From an uncultured Prevotella sp. (GTDB lineage: Bacteria > Bacteroidota > Bacteroidia > Bacteroidales > Bacteroidaceae), in the NCBI GenBank assembly GCA_902798285.1, contig CADBVZ010000010.1, positions 1 to 64,000 on the forward strand: a stretch of DNA of 64,000 nt. Reading direction: 5' to 3'. The translations under genes and the position numbers were made by a program. The notes below the pieces were generated by a model, which did not search any database, was not told where the DNA came from, and saw nothing but the letters and a program-made list of their open reading frames with translations. Shown in pieces: positions 1-9,329 of the stretch (within the stretch, counting starts at the first letter, position 1; each line of letters opens with the position of its first letter).

Positions 1-52
1 CGCCTGCGCCGATGGTACTGCAATGCAATGCGGGAGAGTAGGAGGCCGCCAC
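1..52 (+). rRNA. rrf: 5S ribosomal RNA, 3' end (partial)
   Basis: The first ~52 bases match the conserved 3' half of bacterial 5S rRNA: the GCCGATGGTACTGCA segment followed by GCGGGAGAGTAGG and a closing GCCGCCAC that would pair with the missing 5' end. The gene begins outside the window, so this is probably the tail of an rRNA operon. The exact 3' end is uncertain by a few bases. Confidence 0.88.
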
Positions 53-64
53 TTTTATTTATCA

Positions 65-98
65 GAGCCCTGAGTCAGAAATGATTCAGGGCTCTTTT
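65..98 (+). terminator. Rho-independent terminator after 5S rRNA
   Basis: A 9-bp perfect stem (GAGCCCTGA / TCAGGGCTC) with a 12-base loop is followed by TTTT. It sits directly after the 5S gene and just before the end of the converging histidine kinase gene. Confidence 0.85.
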
Positions 99-105
99 CA
101 TTTGG

Positions 106-1293
106 TTATAACTCGATACGGAAAGTTGTTCCTTTCCCAAGTTCTGAGGATTTGACATATATATGCCCTTTGTGATATTCCTCTACGATGCGTTTTGCGA
201 GAGAAAGGCCAAGTCCCCAGCCTCGTTGTTTTGTGGTAAAACCAGGTGTAAAGACATTTTTGATATCTTTCCTGCGGATTCCTTTGCCCGTATCGGATAG
301 TTCGATTGCAATATATTTGTTTTCTTCTGTTAATGTAATGGTTATCTGACCGCTTCCTTCCATAGCATCTACAGCATTTTTGCATAGGTTCTCAACGACC
401 CATTCAAAAAGTGATGCGTTCATCTTTACTATCACATCATGGTTTGGAACATTACAAATGATGTCTACTTTATTTGATGTTCGCTTGCGCATATATTCAA
501 CCACATGCTCAAGTACTTCATTCATGGAACTGTCTTTAGGCTCCGGTAATGATCCTATTTTAGAGAAACGTTCAGCAATGTGTTCCAAACGTTTAACATC
601 TTTATCCATCTCAGGAATCATATCGTCATCAGGATGATTTTCCTTGAGTATTTCTACCCATGCCATTAGACTAGATATTGGTGTGCCAAGTTGATGAGCT
701 GTTTCTTTCGACAGTCCCACCCATACTTTGTTTTGTTCTGCTTTCTTGGAGGAGAGTAAGGCGAAGATGGCAATAACTACAAAAATCATAACTATTCCCA
801 ATTGCCAATAAGGATATTGTGAGAGCCGTTTCAATAGTGTAGATTCGTCATAGCAAACCAATTGGTAGTCGCTGGTTTTTGTGGAGTCACCTAGATGGAT
901 ACGGATGAATTTCCCGCTTTCATACAGTCGTTGCCCATAGTGTGCCACGTATTTATCTGAATCAGCAAAAGATTTTGCATCTATGGCAATGTTGCGATAA
1001 TCGCTTACATGGCCACTCGTGTCCATCACAATAACAGGGATGGTGGTGTTTCCCTGAATAACGTCGAGTACTAAGGTGAGATCAGTGTTTTCATCGGCAT
1101 GGTTGAGAGCATGTAGAGCCTGTGCCCATACTTCCATTTTCTTTCGCTCTTCGTTGGAGAGGTCTTTTACTAGATAGTGAGATACAAGTAAAGAGGTGAC
1201 AGCTATCATGATGGCTGCCAATACCAGGACTATTTTAACCTGTCTGATTCTGTCTGTCCACTGCATATGTATTATTAACGCAGTTTGTTTCAT
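106..1293 (-). CDS. Membrane sensor histidine kinase (orphan)
   Basis: Two-component sensor kinase of about 395 aa. A membrane segment near the N-terminus (about residues 20-40) and a second one ending in IAIFALLSS (about residues 163-182) enclose an extracytoplasmic sensor region of about 120 residues. The cytoplasmic part has the phospho-acceptor H-box (KETAHQLGTPISSL), the N-box (ENLCKNAVDAM), G1 (DTGKGI), the F-box (FTPGFTTK) and G2 (GWGLGLSLA), so all catalytic elements are present. I chose the ATG at 1293 because it opens a Lys-containing N-terminus before the first membrane helix; ATGs at 1305 and 1266 are also possible. No response regulator lies next to it. The gene converges on the rRNA terminator. 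The signal sensed is unknown. Confidence 0.85.
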   Translation of the reverse strand: MKQTALIIHMQWTDRIRQVKIVLVLAAIMIAVTSLLVSHYLVKDLSNEERKKMEVWAQALHALNHADENTDLTLVLDVIQGNTTIPVIVMDTSGHVSDYRNIAIDAKSFADSDKYVAHYGQRLYESGKFIRIHLGDSTKTSDYQLVCYDESTLLKRLSQYPYWQLGIVMIFVVIAIFALLSSKKAEQNKVWVGLSKETAHQLGTPISSLMAWVEILKENHPDDDMIPEMDKDVKRLEHIAERFSKIGSLPEPKDSSMNEVLEHVVEYMRKRTSNKVDIICNVPNHDVIVKMNASLFEWVVENLCKNAVDAMEGSGQITITLTEENKYIAIELSDTGKGIRRKDIKNVFTPGFTTKQRGWGLGLSLAKRIVEEYHKGHIYVKSSELGKGTTFRIEL

Positions 1294-1406
1294 ATTATTG
1301 CACAAATTACCCTAAAAGTGTGTAATATAATCCTCTGTATATCATGTAATTTGCAGTAAAATGATAAAAAAATAAAATTACCGTCCCTTAATTGGAAAAA
1401 AGTTTG

Positions 1407-1414
1407 TAACTTTG
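1407..1414 (+). promoter_or_regulatory. Bacteroidota -7 promoter box for the DUF177-rpmF-fabH operon
   Basis: TAACTTTG fits the Bacteroidota consensus TAnnTTTG and lies 13 bases before the first in-frame ATG, giving a very short leader. No convincing -33 TTG at normal spacing is visible. Confidence 0.6.
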
Positions 1415-1427
1415 CAGCCCATTAGGT

Positions 1428-1961
1428 ATGATTATGAATGGTTTGGAGTCATTGAAGATAGATCTGAAAGGATTGAAGGATGAGGAGACATCCTTAGATT
1501 TCATTCTTGATGAAGGCTATTTTGAGGCTTTAGACGGTGCTGACGTGAAGAAGGGCTCTTTGCATGTGTCGGTGTCTATACGCAAGGCAACCGGTTTTTT
1601 CGAGTTCAACTTCCATACGGATGGCATAGTGATCATTCCTTGCGACCGATGTCTCGACGATATGGAACTGCCGGTAGATACCGACAACCGTCTGATTGTC
1701 AAGCTCGGAAGCAATTACTCAGAGGAAGATGATATCATCGTGGTGCCTGAGGACGAAGGAATACTCGACATGGCGTGGTTCATCTATGAGTTTGTCGCAC
1801 TGGTTATACCCATCAGGCATGTGCATGCACCTGGCAAGTGCAATCCTGCCATGACACAAGCTCTGGAAGAGCTGTCAGCTGACCGAAGCAGCGATGAGGA
1901 GTCCACCCAGCCGATAGACCCCCGATGGGAGAAATTGAAAGCATTAAACATTAAAGATTAA
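1428..1961 (+). CDS. DUF177 / YceD family protein
   Basis: A 177-aa protein of the DUF177 (YceD) family, whose members precede the L32 gene in most bacteria and have been linked to 23S rRNA accumulation. Visible family features are the CDRCLD cysteine pair in the middle, the PIRHVH...GKCNPAM segment and the C-terminal DPRWEKLKALN block. ATGs at 1428 and 1434 are both possible; the upstream one follows the promoter by 13 bases. It is the first gene of a tight operon with rpmF, 14 bases downstream. The exact molecular role of the family is not settled. Confidence 0.85.
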   Translation: MIMNGLESLKIDLKGLKDEETSLDFILDEGYFEALDGADVKKGSLHVSVSIRKATGFFEFNFHTDGIVIIPCDRCLDDMELPVDTDNRLIVKLGSNYSEEDDIIVVPEDEGILDMAWFIYEFVALVIPIRHVHAPGKCNPAMTQALEELSADRSSDEESTQPIDPRWEKLKALNIKD

Positions 1962-1975
1962 AATTTAGAATAATT

Positions 1976-2167
1976 ATGGCACATCCTAAAAGAAGACAGT
2001 CAAAGACTCGTACACTCAAGCGTCGTACTCACGACAAGGCAGTAGCTCCTACACTTGCAGTATGCCCTAATTGTGGCGCATATTATGTTTATCACACTGT
2101 ATGCCCCACCTGTGGTTACTATCGTGGTAAGGTAGCTATCAAGAAAGAGGACGAAGTAGCTGAGTAA
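1976..2167 (+). CDS. rpmF: 50S ribosomal protein L32
   Basis: A 63-aa ribosomal protein starting [17 protein letters not shown], the canonical L32 N-terminus. It keeps the zinc-ribbon CPNCG...CPTCG pairs, so this is the zinc-binding form. Its stop codon overlaps the fabH start by one base (TAATG), indicating translational coupling. The DUF177-rpmF-fabH order is the widespread bacterial arrangement linking ribosome assembly to fatty acid synthesis. Confidence 0.97.
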   Translation: MAHPKRRQSKTRTLKRRTHDKAVAPTLAVCPNCGAYYVYHTVCPTCGYYRGKVAIKKEDEVAE

Positions 2168-3171
2168 TGGATAGAATCAACGCTATAATCACCGGCATTG
2201 GTGGCTATGTTCCCGATTATGTCCTCACTAACGAGGAATTATCGAGAATGGTAGATACCAACGATGAGTGGATTATGACGCGTGTCGGTATCAAGGAACG
2301 CCGTATCCTTACTGAGGAGGGTCTTGGCACTAGCTATATGGCCCGTAAGGCTGCAAAGCAGTTGTTGGCGAAGACAGGCGTTGATCCTGATACTATAGAT
2401 GCGCTGATTGTTACCACTTCAACGGCAGATTATAAGTTCCCCTCCACAGCATCCATCGTGGTAGGCAAACTTGGTTTGAAAAACGCTTTTGCGTTTGATT
2501 TCTGGGGTGCCTGCTGTGGCTTCCTCTATACGCTCGATGTGGCAGCGACGATGATTCAGAGCGGACGCTATAAGAGAATCATCGTTATCGGTGCCGATAA
2601 AATGTCGTCGGTAACAGACTATAAGGATCGTCAGACATGTCCTCTTTTCGGAGATGGAGCGGCTGCCGTTCTTTTAGAGGCTACTGAAGAACAGAATATC
2701 GGTGTGATGGACTCTTATCTCCGTACGGATGGAAAGGGACTCCCGTTCCTGCACATGAAAGCCGGAGGCTCTGTCTGCCCACCATCGCACTTCACGGTTG
2801 ACCACCGTCTGCATTACCTTTATCAGGAGGGTCGTACGGTGTTCCGCTATGCGGTGACGAATATGAGCAATGACTGCGCATTGATTGCTGAGCGTAACGG
2901 TCTGAATAAGGATAATATCCAGTGGGTCGTTCCGCATCAGGCAAATATGCGAATCATCGAGGCAGTAGCCAAGCGTTTGGAACTCCCGATGGAGCAGGTA
3001 ATGGTAAATATTGAGCGCTATGGTAATACAAGTGCCGCTACCATTCCTTTGGCCATATGGGATAACGAAAGTAAGCTCAAGAAAGGTGACAACATGATTT
3101 TCACTGCCTTCGGTGCTGGATTCGTACATGGTGCATCTTACTACAAATGGGCTTACGATGGCAGTAAATAG
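2167..3171 (+). CDS. fabH: 3-oxoacyl-[ACP] synthase III (KASIII)
   Basis: Initiates type II fatty acid synthesis by condensing an acyl-CoA with malonyl-ACP. The 334-aa length is normal. The catalytic triad is visible: Cys116 in GACCGF, His in VPHQANMRI and Asn in GNTSAAT. The N-terminus ([19 protein letters not shown], then the NDEWI.TR.GI.ERR block) is typical. It starts in the L32 stop codon, and its 3' end overlaps the era start by 14 bases. Confidence 0.95.
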   Translation: MDRINAIITGIGGYVPDYVLTNEELSRMVDTNDEWIMTRVGIKERRILTEEGLGTSYMARKAAKQLLAKTGVDPDTIDALIVTTSTADYKFPSTASIVVGKLGLKNAFAFDFWGACCGFLYTLDVAATMIQSGRYKRIIVIGADKMSSVTDYKDRQTCPLFGDGAAAVLLEATEEQNIGVMDSYLRTDGKGLPFLHMKAGGSVCPPSHFTVDHRLHYLYQEGRTVFRYAVTNMSNDCALIAERNGLNKDNIQWVVPHQANMRIIEAVAKRLELPMEQVMVNIERYGNTSAATIPLAIWDNESKLKKGDNMIFTAFGAGFVHGASYYKWAYDGSK

Positions 3172-4051
3172 TCATAAAGCAGGATTCGTCAATATCGTTG
3201 GCAACCCCAACGTAGGTAAAAGTACGCTCATGAACCAATTGGTTGGTGAGCGTATTTCCATTGCTACTTTCAAGGCGCAAACCACCCGTCACCGTATCAT
3301 GGGTATTGTGAACACGCCTGAGATGCAGATTGTTTTCTCCGATACTCCAGGCGTACTAAAGCCTAACTACAAGCTCCAGGAGTCGATGCTTGCGTTCTCG
3401 GAGTCTGCTTTACAAGATGCGGATGTTCTGCTGTATGTAACTGATGTGGTGGAGAACCCGGAGAAGAACATGGACTTCTTGGAGAAAGTGCAGAAAATGA
3501 CGATTCCTGTGCTTTTGCTGATCAATAAGATTGACGAGAGTGATCCTCAGAAACTTGGGGACATTGTCGAGCATTGGCATAAACTCCTGCCGAAGGCTGA
3601 GATATTACCGATTTCAGCAAAGAACAAGTTCGGTGTAGATATTTTGCTCAAGCGAATTCAAGAGCTGCTTCCAGAGAGTCCTGCTTATTTTGATAAGGAC
3701 CAGTTGACAGATAAACCTGCTCGATTCTTTGTCTCGGAGATTATTAGGGAAAAGATTCTGCTTTATTACGATAAGGAAATTCCTTATTCTGTAGAGGTTA
3801 GTGTGGAGCGTTTCAAGGAAGATGATAAGCACATCCATATTAATGTGATCATATATGTGGAACGTGACAGCCAGAAAGGAATCATCATAGGCCATCAAGG
3901 TGTAGCTTTGAAGAAGGTAAGTACCGAGTCACGCAAGTCTCTAGAGAAGTTCTTTGACAAGCCCGTTTATCTGGAGGTATTCGTTAAGGTCGACAAAGAC
4001 TGGCGCAGCTCTGAGCGAGAATTGAATAATTTTGGATATAACCCCGAATAA
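3158..4051 (+). CDS. era: GTPase Era
   Basis: Ribosome-assembly GTPase that binds the 3' end of 16S rRNA. The N-terminal GTPase domain has G1 GNPNVGKS, G3 DTPG and G4 NKID. The C-terminal KH domain contains [13 protein letters not shown]. The ATG at 3158 is preferred over an upstream in-frame ATG at 3113 because it gives the normal ~297 aa length and begins right before the G1 motif; the longer form would lie well inside fabH. It overlaps fabH by 14 bases and der follows after one base, so the three are probably translated from one message. Confidence 0.95.
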   Translation: MAVNSHKAGFVNIVGNPNVGKSTLMNQLVGERISIATFKAQTTRHRIMGIVNTPEMQIVFSDTPGVLKPNYKLQESMLAFSESALQDADVLLYVTDVVENPEKNMDFLEKVQKMTIPVLLLINKIDESDPQKLGDIVEHWHKLLPKAEILPISAKNKFGVDILLKRIQELLPESPAYFDKDQLTDKPARFFVSEIIREKILLYYDKEIPYSVEVSVERFKEDDKHIHINVIIYVERDSQKGIIIGHQGVALKKVSTESRKSLEKFFDKPVYLEVFVKVDKDWRSSERELNNFGYNPE

Positions 4052-4052
4052 T

Positions 4053-5366
4053 ATGGGAAATTTAGTAGCAATCGTAGGTCGCCCGAATGTGGGGAAATCA
4101 ACCCTGTTCAACCGCTTGACGAAATCTCGTCAGGCAATTGTCAGCAATGAGGCGGGTACTACTCGTGACCGCCAATATGGCAAGTGCGAATGGAACGGTC
4201 GTGAGTTCTCTGTCGTCGATACAGGCGGCTGGGTAGTGAATTCCGACGATATATTTGAGGAGGAGATACGTAAACAGGTGATTATTGCTACAGAGGAAGC
4301 TGATTTGGTACTCTTCCTTTGTGACATAAACAATGGCGTGACTGGTTGGGACATGGACGTGGCTCAGATTCTGCGCCGTGCAAAGCTGCCTGTGATACTT
4401 GTGGCCAATAAGGCCGATGATGGTAAGGATCTTTATGATCAGTACGAATTCTATAAACTCGGATTGGGTGATCCGTATCCGATAAGTGCTGCTACGGGCA
4501 GCGGAACAGGCGACTTGCTCGATAAGGTATTGGAGGTGTTGCCAGAGAAAACCAAGGACGACTTGGAAGATGGTATTCCCCGCTTCGCAGTGGTAGGTCG
4601 TCCTAATGCCGGTAAGTCGAGCATTATCAATGCTTTTATTGGCGAAGAACGTAATATCGTAACGGAGATTGCTGGTACAACCCGTGACAGTATTTATACT
4701 CGTTATGATAAGTTTGGTTTTGATTTTTATTTGGTGGATACAGCAGGTATCCGTCGTAAGAATAAAGTGACAGAGGACCTGGAGTTCTACAGCGTGATGC
4801 GATCTATTCGTGCCATTGAGAACTCTGATGTTTGTGTTCTGATGATTGATGCTACGCGTGGTATTGAAGCCCAGGATATGAATATTTTCCAATTGATTCA
4901 GAAGAACAATAAGTCGCTGGTGGTGGTGGTCAATAAATGGGATCTCGTAGAAGATAAATCACAGGTAGTTATTGACACTTTCACAAATGCCATCCGTCAG
5001 CGTATGGCACCCTTTGTAGACTTCCCCATCATCTTTGCCTCTGCACTGACCAAACAACGTATCTTCAAGGTCTTGGAGACGGCTAAAGACGTGTATCTCA
5101 ACCGTAAGGTAAAGATTGGTACATCCAAACTCAATGAGGTGATGCTGCCATTGATTGAGGCATTCCCGCCTCCTTCTGTGAAAGGTAAGTATATTAAAAT
5201 TAAATATGTGGCACAGGTGCCAGACACGCAGATTCCAACCTTCGTGTTCTATGCCAACCTGCCCCAATATGTAAAAGAGCCTTACAAACGTTTCCTCGAG
5301 AATAAGATTCGCGAGAACTGGACGCTTACAGGTTCTCCTATTAATGTCTTTGTCCGCCAGAAGTAA
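4053..5366 (+). CDS. der: Ribosome biogenesis GTPase Der
   Basis: Double-GTPase protein (437 aa) needed for 50S subunit assembly. The first G domain has [14 protein letters not shown] and NKAD; the second has [17 protein letters not shown] and NKWD. A KH-like C-terminal domain follows. The start at 4053 (MGNLVAIVG) lies one base after the era stop; an earlier in-frame ATG would only add residues inside era. Its stop overlaps the next gene's start (TAATG). Confidence 0.96.
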   Translation: MGNLVAIVGRPNVGKSTLFNRLTKSRQAIVSNEAGTTRDRQYGKCEWNGREFSVVDTGGWVVNSDDIFEEEIRKQVIIATEEADLVLFLCDINNGVTGWDMDVAQILRRAKLPVILVANKADDGKDLYDQYEFYKLGLGDPYPISAATGSGTGDLLDKVLEVLPEKTKDDLEDGIPRFAVVGRPNAGKSSIINAFIGEERNIVTEIAGTTRDSIYTRYDKFGFDFYLVDTAGIRRKNKVTEDLEFYSVMRSIRAIENSDVCVLMIDATRGIEAQDMNIFQLIQKNNKSLVVVVNKWDLVEDKSQVVIDTFTNAIRQRMAPFVDFPIIFASALTKQRIFKVLETAKDVYLNRKVKIGTSKLNEVMLPLIEAFPPPSVKGKYIKIKYVAQVPDTQIPTFVFYANLPQYVKEPYKRFLENKIRENWTLTGSPINVFVRQK

Positions 5367-5752
5367 TGAAAGATCTGTTGTGGGCTATTGTTGCTCTTTT
5401 AATCGTTGTGGCCTGTTCTGGTGCAACTCCAGAGGAAATGGCGTCCTTGGCCGCAAAGGGCTACTATGACCACCTTATTCACGGTGAGTATGAGCAGTTC
5501 TTAGAGGGCAAGAATGGTTCTGACAGTTTGCCTGACAGCTATCGTGAGCAACTGCTGACATCTTATCGCCAGTTTATGACCCAGCAGGAAAATACTCATC
5601 ATGGTATTCGTGAAGTACGGATTTCCAGAGCCTCAACAGATACATTACGTCATCTTACGAGTGTCTTTCTTGTTCTTTGCTATGGTGACTCTGTCAATGA
5701 AGAGATAGTTGTTCCAATGGTAGAGCAGGGCAAAGGGTGGCGGATAAAATAG
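5366..5752 (+). CDS. Small putative lipoprotein (DUF4878-like)
   Basis: A 128-aa protein with a hydrophobic N-terminus ending in a lipobox-like VVACSG, so Cys17 is the likely lipidated residue. The rest is a compact globular region with the pattern AAKGYYDHLIHGEYEQFLEG, resembling small DUF4878-type periplasmic lipoproteins; that family call is tentative. The start codon overlaps the der stop, so it is expressed with the era-der operon. Function unknown. Confidence 0.65.
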   Translation: MKDLLWAIVALLIVVACSGATPEEMASLAAKGYYDHLIHGEYEQFLEGKNGSDSLPDSYREQLLTSYRQFMTQQENTHHGIREVRISRASTDTLRHLTSVFLVLCYGDSVNEEIVVPMVEQGKGWRIK

Positions 5753-5802
5753 TAATGATGGATACAAACGAATATAAGCAATCATTTAATAAGGATAACT
5801 AC

Positions 5803-6915
5803 ATGAAAAGAATGATGATTATGCTGGCTATTGCCAGTTTTGAAATTACTGCTATGGCGCAGACTGATTCTATTCAGCATCTGCCCGTTCTCAATGAGAA
5901 GCAGTCTGAGTACATTCCAGTAGCACAGTACTGGAAGGAGCATAATATCTTCCAGCATCTGGATTTGTCTATCAGTGCTGGAACCACGGGTATCGGTATA
6001 GATATTGCTTCACCTATCGGTGAGTATTTTCAGCTTCGTGCGGGTTTTGACTATATGCCCCGTTTTACGGCTAAGATGAAGTTTGACGTGATGATTGGTG
6101 ATAAGCCTGCCCGTCAGTATGATGAGAGTGGTAATCGTGTTGAGACCACTTTTGATCGTTTGAAAGAAATGCTTCACGACTTTAATGGCATAGAAGTTGA
6201 TGATCATGTGGATATGTTGGGTAAACCGACGATGAATAATGTAAAACTTCTGCTCGATGTGTTCCCCTTTAAGAACAATAAGCATTGGCATTTTACTGCA
6301 GGTTTTTATTGGGGTCCTTCTAAGTTCGCTGAAGCAGTGAATACCACGGAGTCAATGAATACACTTATTTCGTTGGGAATTTATAATAATTTGTATTGGA
6401 AGGCAGAACAGGATCTTGTTTATGATAATCCCATTCCAATGATTCAGGTTCCAGACCCTGATGATCCTAATGGTAGGATGGTCGGTTTTTCAATGAATCC
6501 TGAGATGGAAAGGCGTATTTTGGAATTCGGTCGAATGGGTTTTCATCTTGGAGAATATGCGCATGACGTGTATGATGCCAATGGTAATCTGATTCATGCC
6601 GAGGGTGATCCTTATATGATGGAGGCAGATGAGAATAATATGGTAAGGGTACAGGCAAAGTCAAACAGCTTTAAGCCTTATATTGGCTTTGGTTATGGAG
6701 GTCGTCTGCTTAAGAACCGTGATGACTGGAAGGTATCAGTTGATGCTGGTGTCTTGTTCTGGGGCGGAAAACCTGATCTTTATGTGCATGATGGAACGAA
6801 TCTGATGAAGGATGTTAAGAATATCGGAGGTCAGGTTGGTGATTATATAGATTTGGCTAAGAAGTTCCCTGTATATCCTTCACTGAGTGTTCGGTTTACA
6901 AAGACGTTATTCTAG
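5803..6915 (+). CDS. Putative outer-membrane beta-barrel protein
   Basis: A 370-aa secreted protein of unknown function. The ATG at 5803 gives a clean signal peptide (MKRMMIMLAIASFEITAMAQ); an in-frame ATG at 5737 would place 22 charged residues before it. The mature part has alternating polar/hydrophobic segments (YFQLRAGFDYMPRFTAKMKF, HWHFTAGFYWGPS, FKPYIGFGYGGRLL) and ends in LSVRFTKTLF, which resembles the aromatic-terminated last strand of outer-membrane barrels. It lies 50 bases after the lipoprotein gene and ends at a strong bidirectional terminator. Confidence 0.6.
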   Translation: MKRMMIMLAIASFEITAMAQTDSIQHLPVLNEKQSEYIPVAQYWKEHNIFQHLDLSISAGTTGIGIDIASPIGEYFQLRAGFDYMPRFTAKMKFDVMIGDKPARQYDESGNRVETTFDRLKEMLHDFNGIEVDDHVDMLGKPTMNNVKLLLDVFPFKNNKHWHFTAGFYWGPSKFAEAVNTTESMNTLISLGIYNNLYWKAEQDLVYDNPIPMIQVPDPDDPNGRMVGFSMNPEMERRILEFGRMGFHLGEYAHDVYDANGNLIHAEGDPYMMEADENNMVRVQAKSNSFKPYIGFGYGGRLLKNRDDWKVSVDAGVLFWGGKPDLYVHDGTNLMKDVKNIGGQVGDYIDLAKKFPVYPSLSVRFTKTLF

Positions 6916-6934
6916 AATATTATATACTTCAATA

Positions 6935-6963
6935 AAAAAGCTCCCAGAAATGGGAGCTTTTTA
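6935..6963. terminator. Bidirectional terminator between converging genes
   Basis: A 12-bp stem (AAAAAGCTCCCA / TGGGAGCTTTTT) with a GAAA loop has T-runs on both strands. It separates the plus-strand barrel gene from the minus-strand gene ending at 6982. Confidence 0.9.
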
Positions 6964-6981
6964 TTATGGATATTATCTGTG

Positions 6982-8049
6982 TTACTTAATCACGACCTTT
7001 TTCCCGTCTTTGATATAGATACCACGACGTGGTGTCGTGCCTTCGGGAACTTTCTGGCCTGTCAGCGTGTAAACACTCTTCTCAGCCTCTGTCTTTTCAA
7101 CAGACTGGATGTTTGTAATACCACTCGTTGATTCGATGATGTTACTGTCGGCATCATTACTAACAGTGAGATAAGCACGATTGTGCTCAATCAGACCGCT
7201 GCCCTTAACAAATGCCAGATGGCCATCATGTTCGCCAAGGACACGATTGTTTGACTCACATTCTACATTATAGTCTTCATGTCTGCCTCCAAGGTCACTA
7301 CTATACCATACGCCATATAGTTTATTGCCTGAAGGTGCTCCTGCACTGCTATTCTTCATGACAGTAATCCTATTGTCAGAAGGGCTGCTGCCATTCAAAC
7401 GGAGTAGTACAGGTACTTTTGCAGGAATCTCGCTGCCCATTTCTGTCCAAGCAAAACCATGGTCGTCTACGCTGTTTACGTAATATGCTTTCATCCCACT
7501 GCCTAACTTGAATGGGAAACCTGACATAAAGGTGGCCCAATAATAGCCTTCTGCTTTAGTTTCTGGCTCAATACCAATATAATTATCACCTCCGATGGGG
7601 ATGAAATTCCAATTGACTTTTGATCCGCTAACATCTACATAGCCTTCTCCGGTGTCTTCATCGTCAACATCATATAGATACTTTGCCCAACCACTATATT
7701 CTCCGTAGAAACGATATGTTCCATCATTGTAAAATATGCTGGGATAGAAACCTCCACTATTGGCTCCCAGACTTGAATGTTGACAGAAAAGGTCATATTT
7801 TAAATCACCTTTACCTTCTATATACCATACTGATCCCATGTGTGATCTGACAGTATTCCATGAAGTAATTGTCTGTAATGCATCAAGTCTTACTGTTGCT
7901 GTACCCTTATTAACAAATACATAAGGGTCGTACATGACAATATAACGTCCTGTGCTAACATTTTGGATACGATAAAAACCATCGTCCACTTGTGCAGCAG
8001 CATTTAATGCCATTCCTGCCAATAAAATCAGAGTAAAAATCTTCTTCAT
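6982..8049 (-). CDS. Secreted protein with short C-terminal sorting-like tail
   Basis: A 355-aa exported protein with signal peptide MKKIFTLILLAGMALNAAAQ. The mature N-terminus (DDGFYRIQNVSTGRYIVMYD) resembles a carbohydrate-binding or ricin-like fold start, but I cannot confirm that. The C-terminus (VYTLTGQKV...RRGIYIKDGKKVVIK) matches the short tail of many Prevotella secreted proteins, reminiscent of type IX secretion C-terminal domains. The same tail ends two giant proteins at 30818 and 34450. No catalytic motif is seen. It is transcribed from beyond the ompA terminator, with no clear promoter of its own. Confidence 0.6.
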   Translation of the reverse strand: MKKIFTLILLAGMALNAAAQVDDGFYRIQNVSTGRYIVMYDPYVFVNKGTATVRLDALQTITSWNTVRSHMGSVWYIEGKGDLKYDLFCQHSSLGANSGGFYPSIFYNDGTYRFYGEYSGWAKYLYDVDDEDTGEGYVDVSGSKVNWNFIPIGGDNYIGIEPETKAEGYYWATFMSGFPFKLGSGMKAYYVNSVDDHGFAWTEMGSEIPAKVPVLLRLNGSSPSDNRITVMKNSSAGAPSGNKLYGVWYSSDLGGRHEDYNVECESNNRVLGEHDGHLAFVKGSGLIEHNRAYLTVSNDADSNIIESTSGITNIQSVEKTEAEKSVYTLTGQKVPEGTTPRRGIYIKDGKKVVIK

Positions 8050-8073
8050 ATATTTTCTGTTTTTATATTCAGA

Positions 8074-8106
8074 AAAAAGCCCAGCCCCATTTTGGGACCG
8101 GGCTTT
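8074..8106 (-). terminator. Terminator after the OmpA gene
   Basis: The outer stem AAAGCCC/GGGCTTT with an inner CCCC/GGG pairing is followed by TTTTTT on the minus strand. It lies 24 bases beyond the OmpA stop codon. Confidence 0.8.
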
Positions 8107-8129
8107 GAACTTTTATCTGTTTACTTGAA

Positions 8130-9275
8130 TTACTCAGCGATGCAGATAGATACACGGTTGCTGTCGTTATCCTCGAACGGCTGTACGCGAGCTCCCTTGC
8201 TGTCGAAGCTGATGCGGCTCTCAGCGATACCAGCGTCCTTCAGAGCCTTAACAACTGCGTCTGCACGGCCAGCAGCCAGACGGTCGTTGATACGATCGTT
8301 ACCTGTACCAGCGTCAGCATAACCAGTGATCATAACCTTAGAGGTGGGGTTCTGGTTCATGTAAGCCACGATGTCCTGAACCTTCTGAGCCTCAGAGTCA
8401 CGAATGATGGTCTTGTTGATCTGGAAGAAGATATCGCGGCGGAGAGGCTCAGCAGCAGTAACTACGGGCTGAGCAGGTACCTCTACGATCTTCTCAACGA
8501 TCTTCTCAACATACTTGATCTCGGGCTCTGGAGCGGGGATGAACTTGGTAGAGTAGGTCTTGCCAAGAGCAATCTTAGCGCCAAGCAGGAGGTTGAAATA
8601 TGAGTCGGGGTTACCGGCATCTTTGAAGTTGAACTTGTCACCAAGAATGTTGCCATTCAACTCAAGACCGAGCTTGATAGCATCGCTTACCTTGAAATCA
8701 AGAGTCAGACCAGCCTGCGCGAAAGGCAGAACTGCAGACTTGTTCTCGAACATAGGAGTCCAACCAGAAGCGGTGGTCACGTTCTTAATCATCTGGTCAA
8801 CCTTAACCTTTGTATCAGCAGCCTCGTCGCTAGCAGAACGGAAGTTCACACCACCACCGATGAAGGCACCGAAGCTAACTACACGGTTTGGATTGAAACC
8901 TGCGATGATAGTAGAGAGGTCGAAGGTAACATCAATTGCAGGAGCAAAGTATGTGAACTTGTAGTTCAGATCGTTGCCCAGGCCCCAAGCCTTTACCTTA
9001 TCCTTATCGAAACCAGCCTTACCCTGCCAGAAATCAACAGCGAGGCGAGCGCCAACAGCCTTTGAGAACTGGTATCCAACACCAACCTGAATGTTAGGAA
9101 TTGAAATGAGGTCACCGAAGCTAGTCTCACCAGTCGTGTACTGTGCGCCAATCTGAGGCTGTACATACCAGTGCGGCTCGAAGACGTATTCTGTCGTGCC
9201 CTTCTGCTCCTGAGCAGATACTGACAGACCAGCCATCAGCATCAGGCAAGACAATATTGCTTTCTTCATTTTCAT
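8130..9275 (-). CDS. OmpA family outer-membrane porin
   Basis: A 381-aa major outer-membrane protein. Signal peptide MKMKKAILSCLMLMAGLSVSAQ; residues ~25-240 form a predicted eight-strand barrel; a repetitive linker (VEKIVEKIVEVPAQP) follows. The C-terminal OmpA domain (~270-381) binds peptidoglycan and contains the family segment MITGYADAGTGNDRINDRLAAGRADAV. The ORF is strongly codon-biased with GC-rich third positions, consistent with high expression. It lies 54 bases after the coiled-coil lipoprotein gene and probably shares its promoter at 11275-11305. It ends at a strong terminator. Confidence 0.88.
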   Translation of the reverse strand: MKMKKAILSCLMLMAGLSVSAQEQKGTTEYVFEPHWYVQPQIGAQYTTGETSFGDLISIPNIQVGVGYQFSKAVGARLAVDFWQGKAGFDKDKVKAWGLGNDLNYKFTYFAPAIDVTFDLSTIIAGFNPNRVVSFGAFIGGGVNFRSASDEAADTKVKVDQMIKNVTTASGWTPMFENKSAVLPFAQAGLTLDFKVSDAIKLGLELNGNILGDKFNFKDAGNPDSYFNLLLGAKIALGKTYSTKFIPAPEPEIKYVEKIVEKIVEVPAQPVVTAAEPLRRDIFFQINKTIIRDSEAQKVQDIVAYMNQNPTSKVMITGYADAGTGNDRINDRLAAGRADAVVKALKDAGIAESRISFDSKGARVQPFEDNDSNRVSICIAE

Positions 9276-9329
9276 ATCTGTTACTTAATTTTTTTTAATT
9301 CACAATGTTAATAACTCACTGGGACCTGA

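Noticed and set aside
4098-4892. Antisense open frame opposite der
   Set aside because: Low-complexity translation opposite a highly conserved GTPase gene; no start signals or family match.
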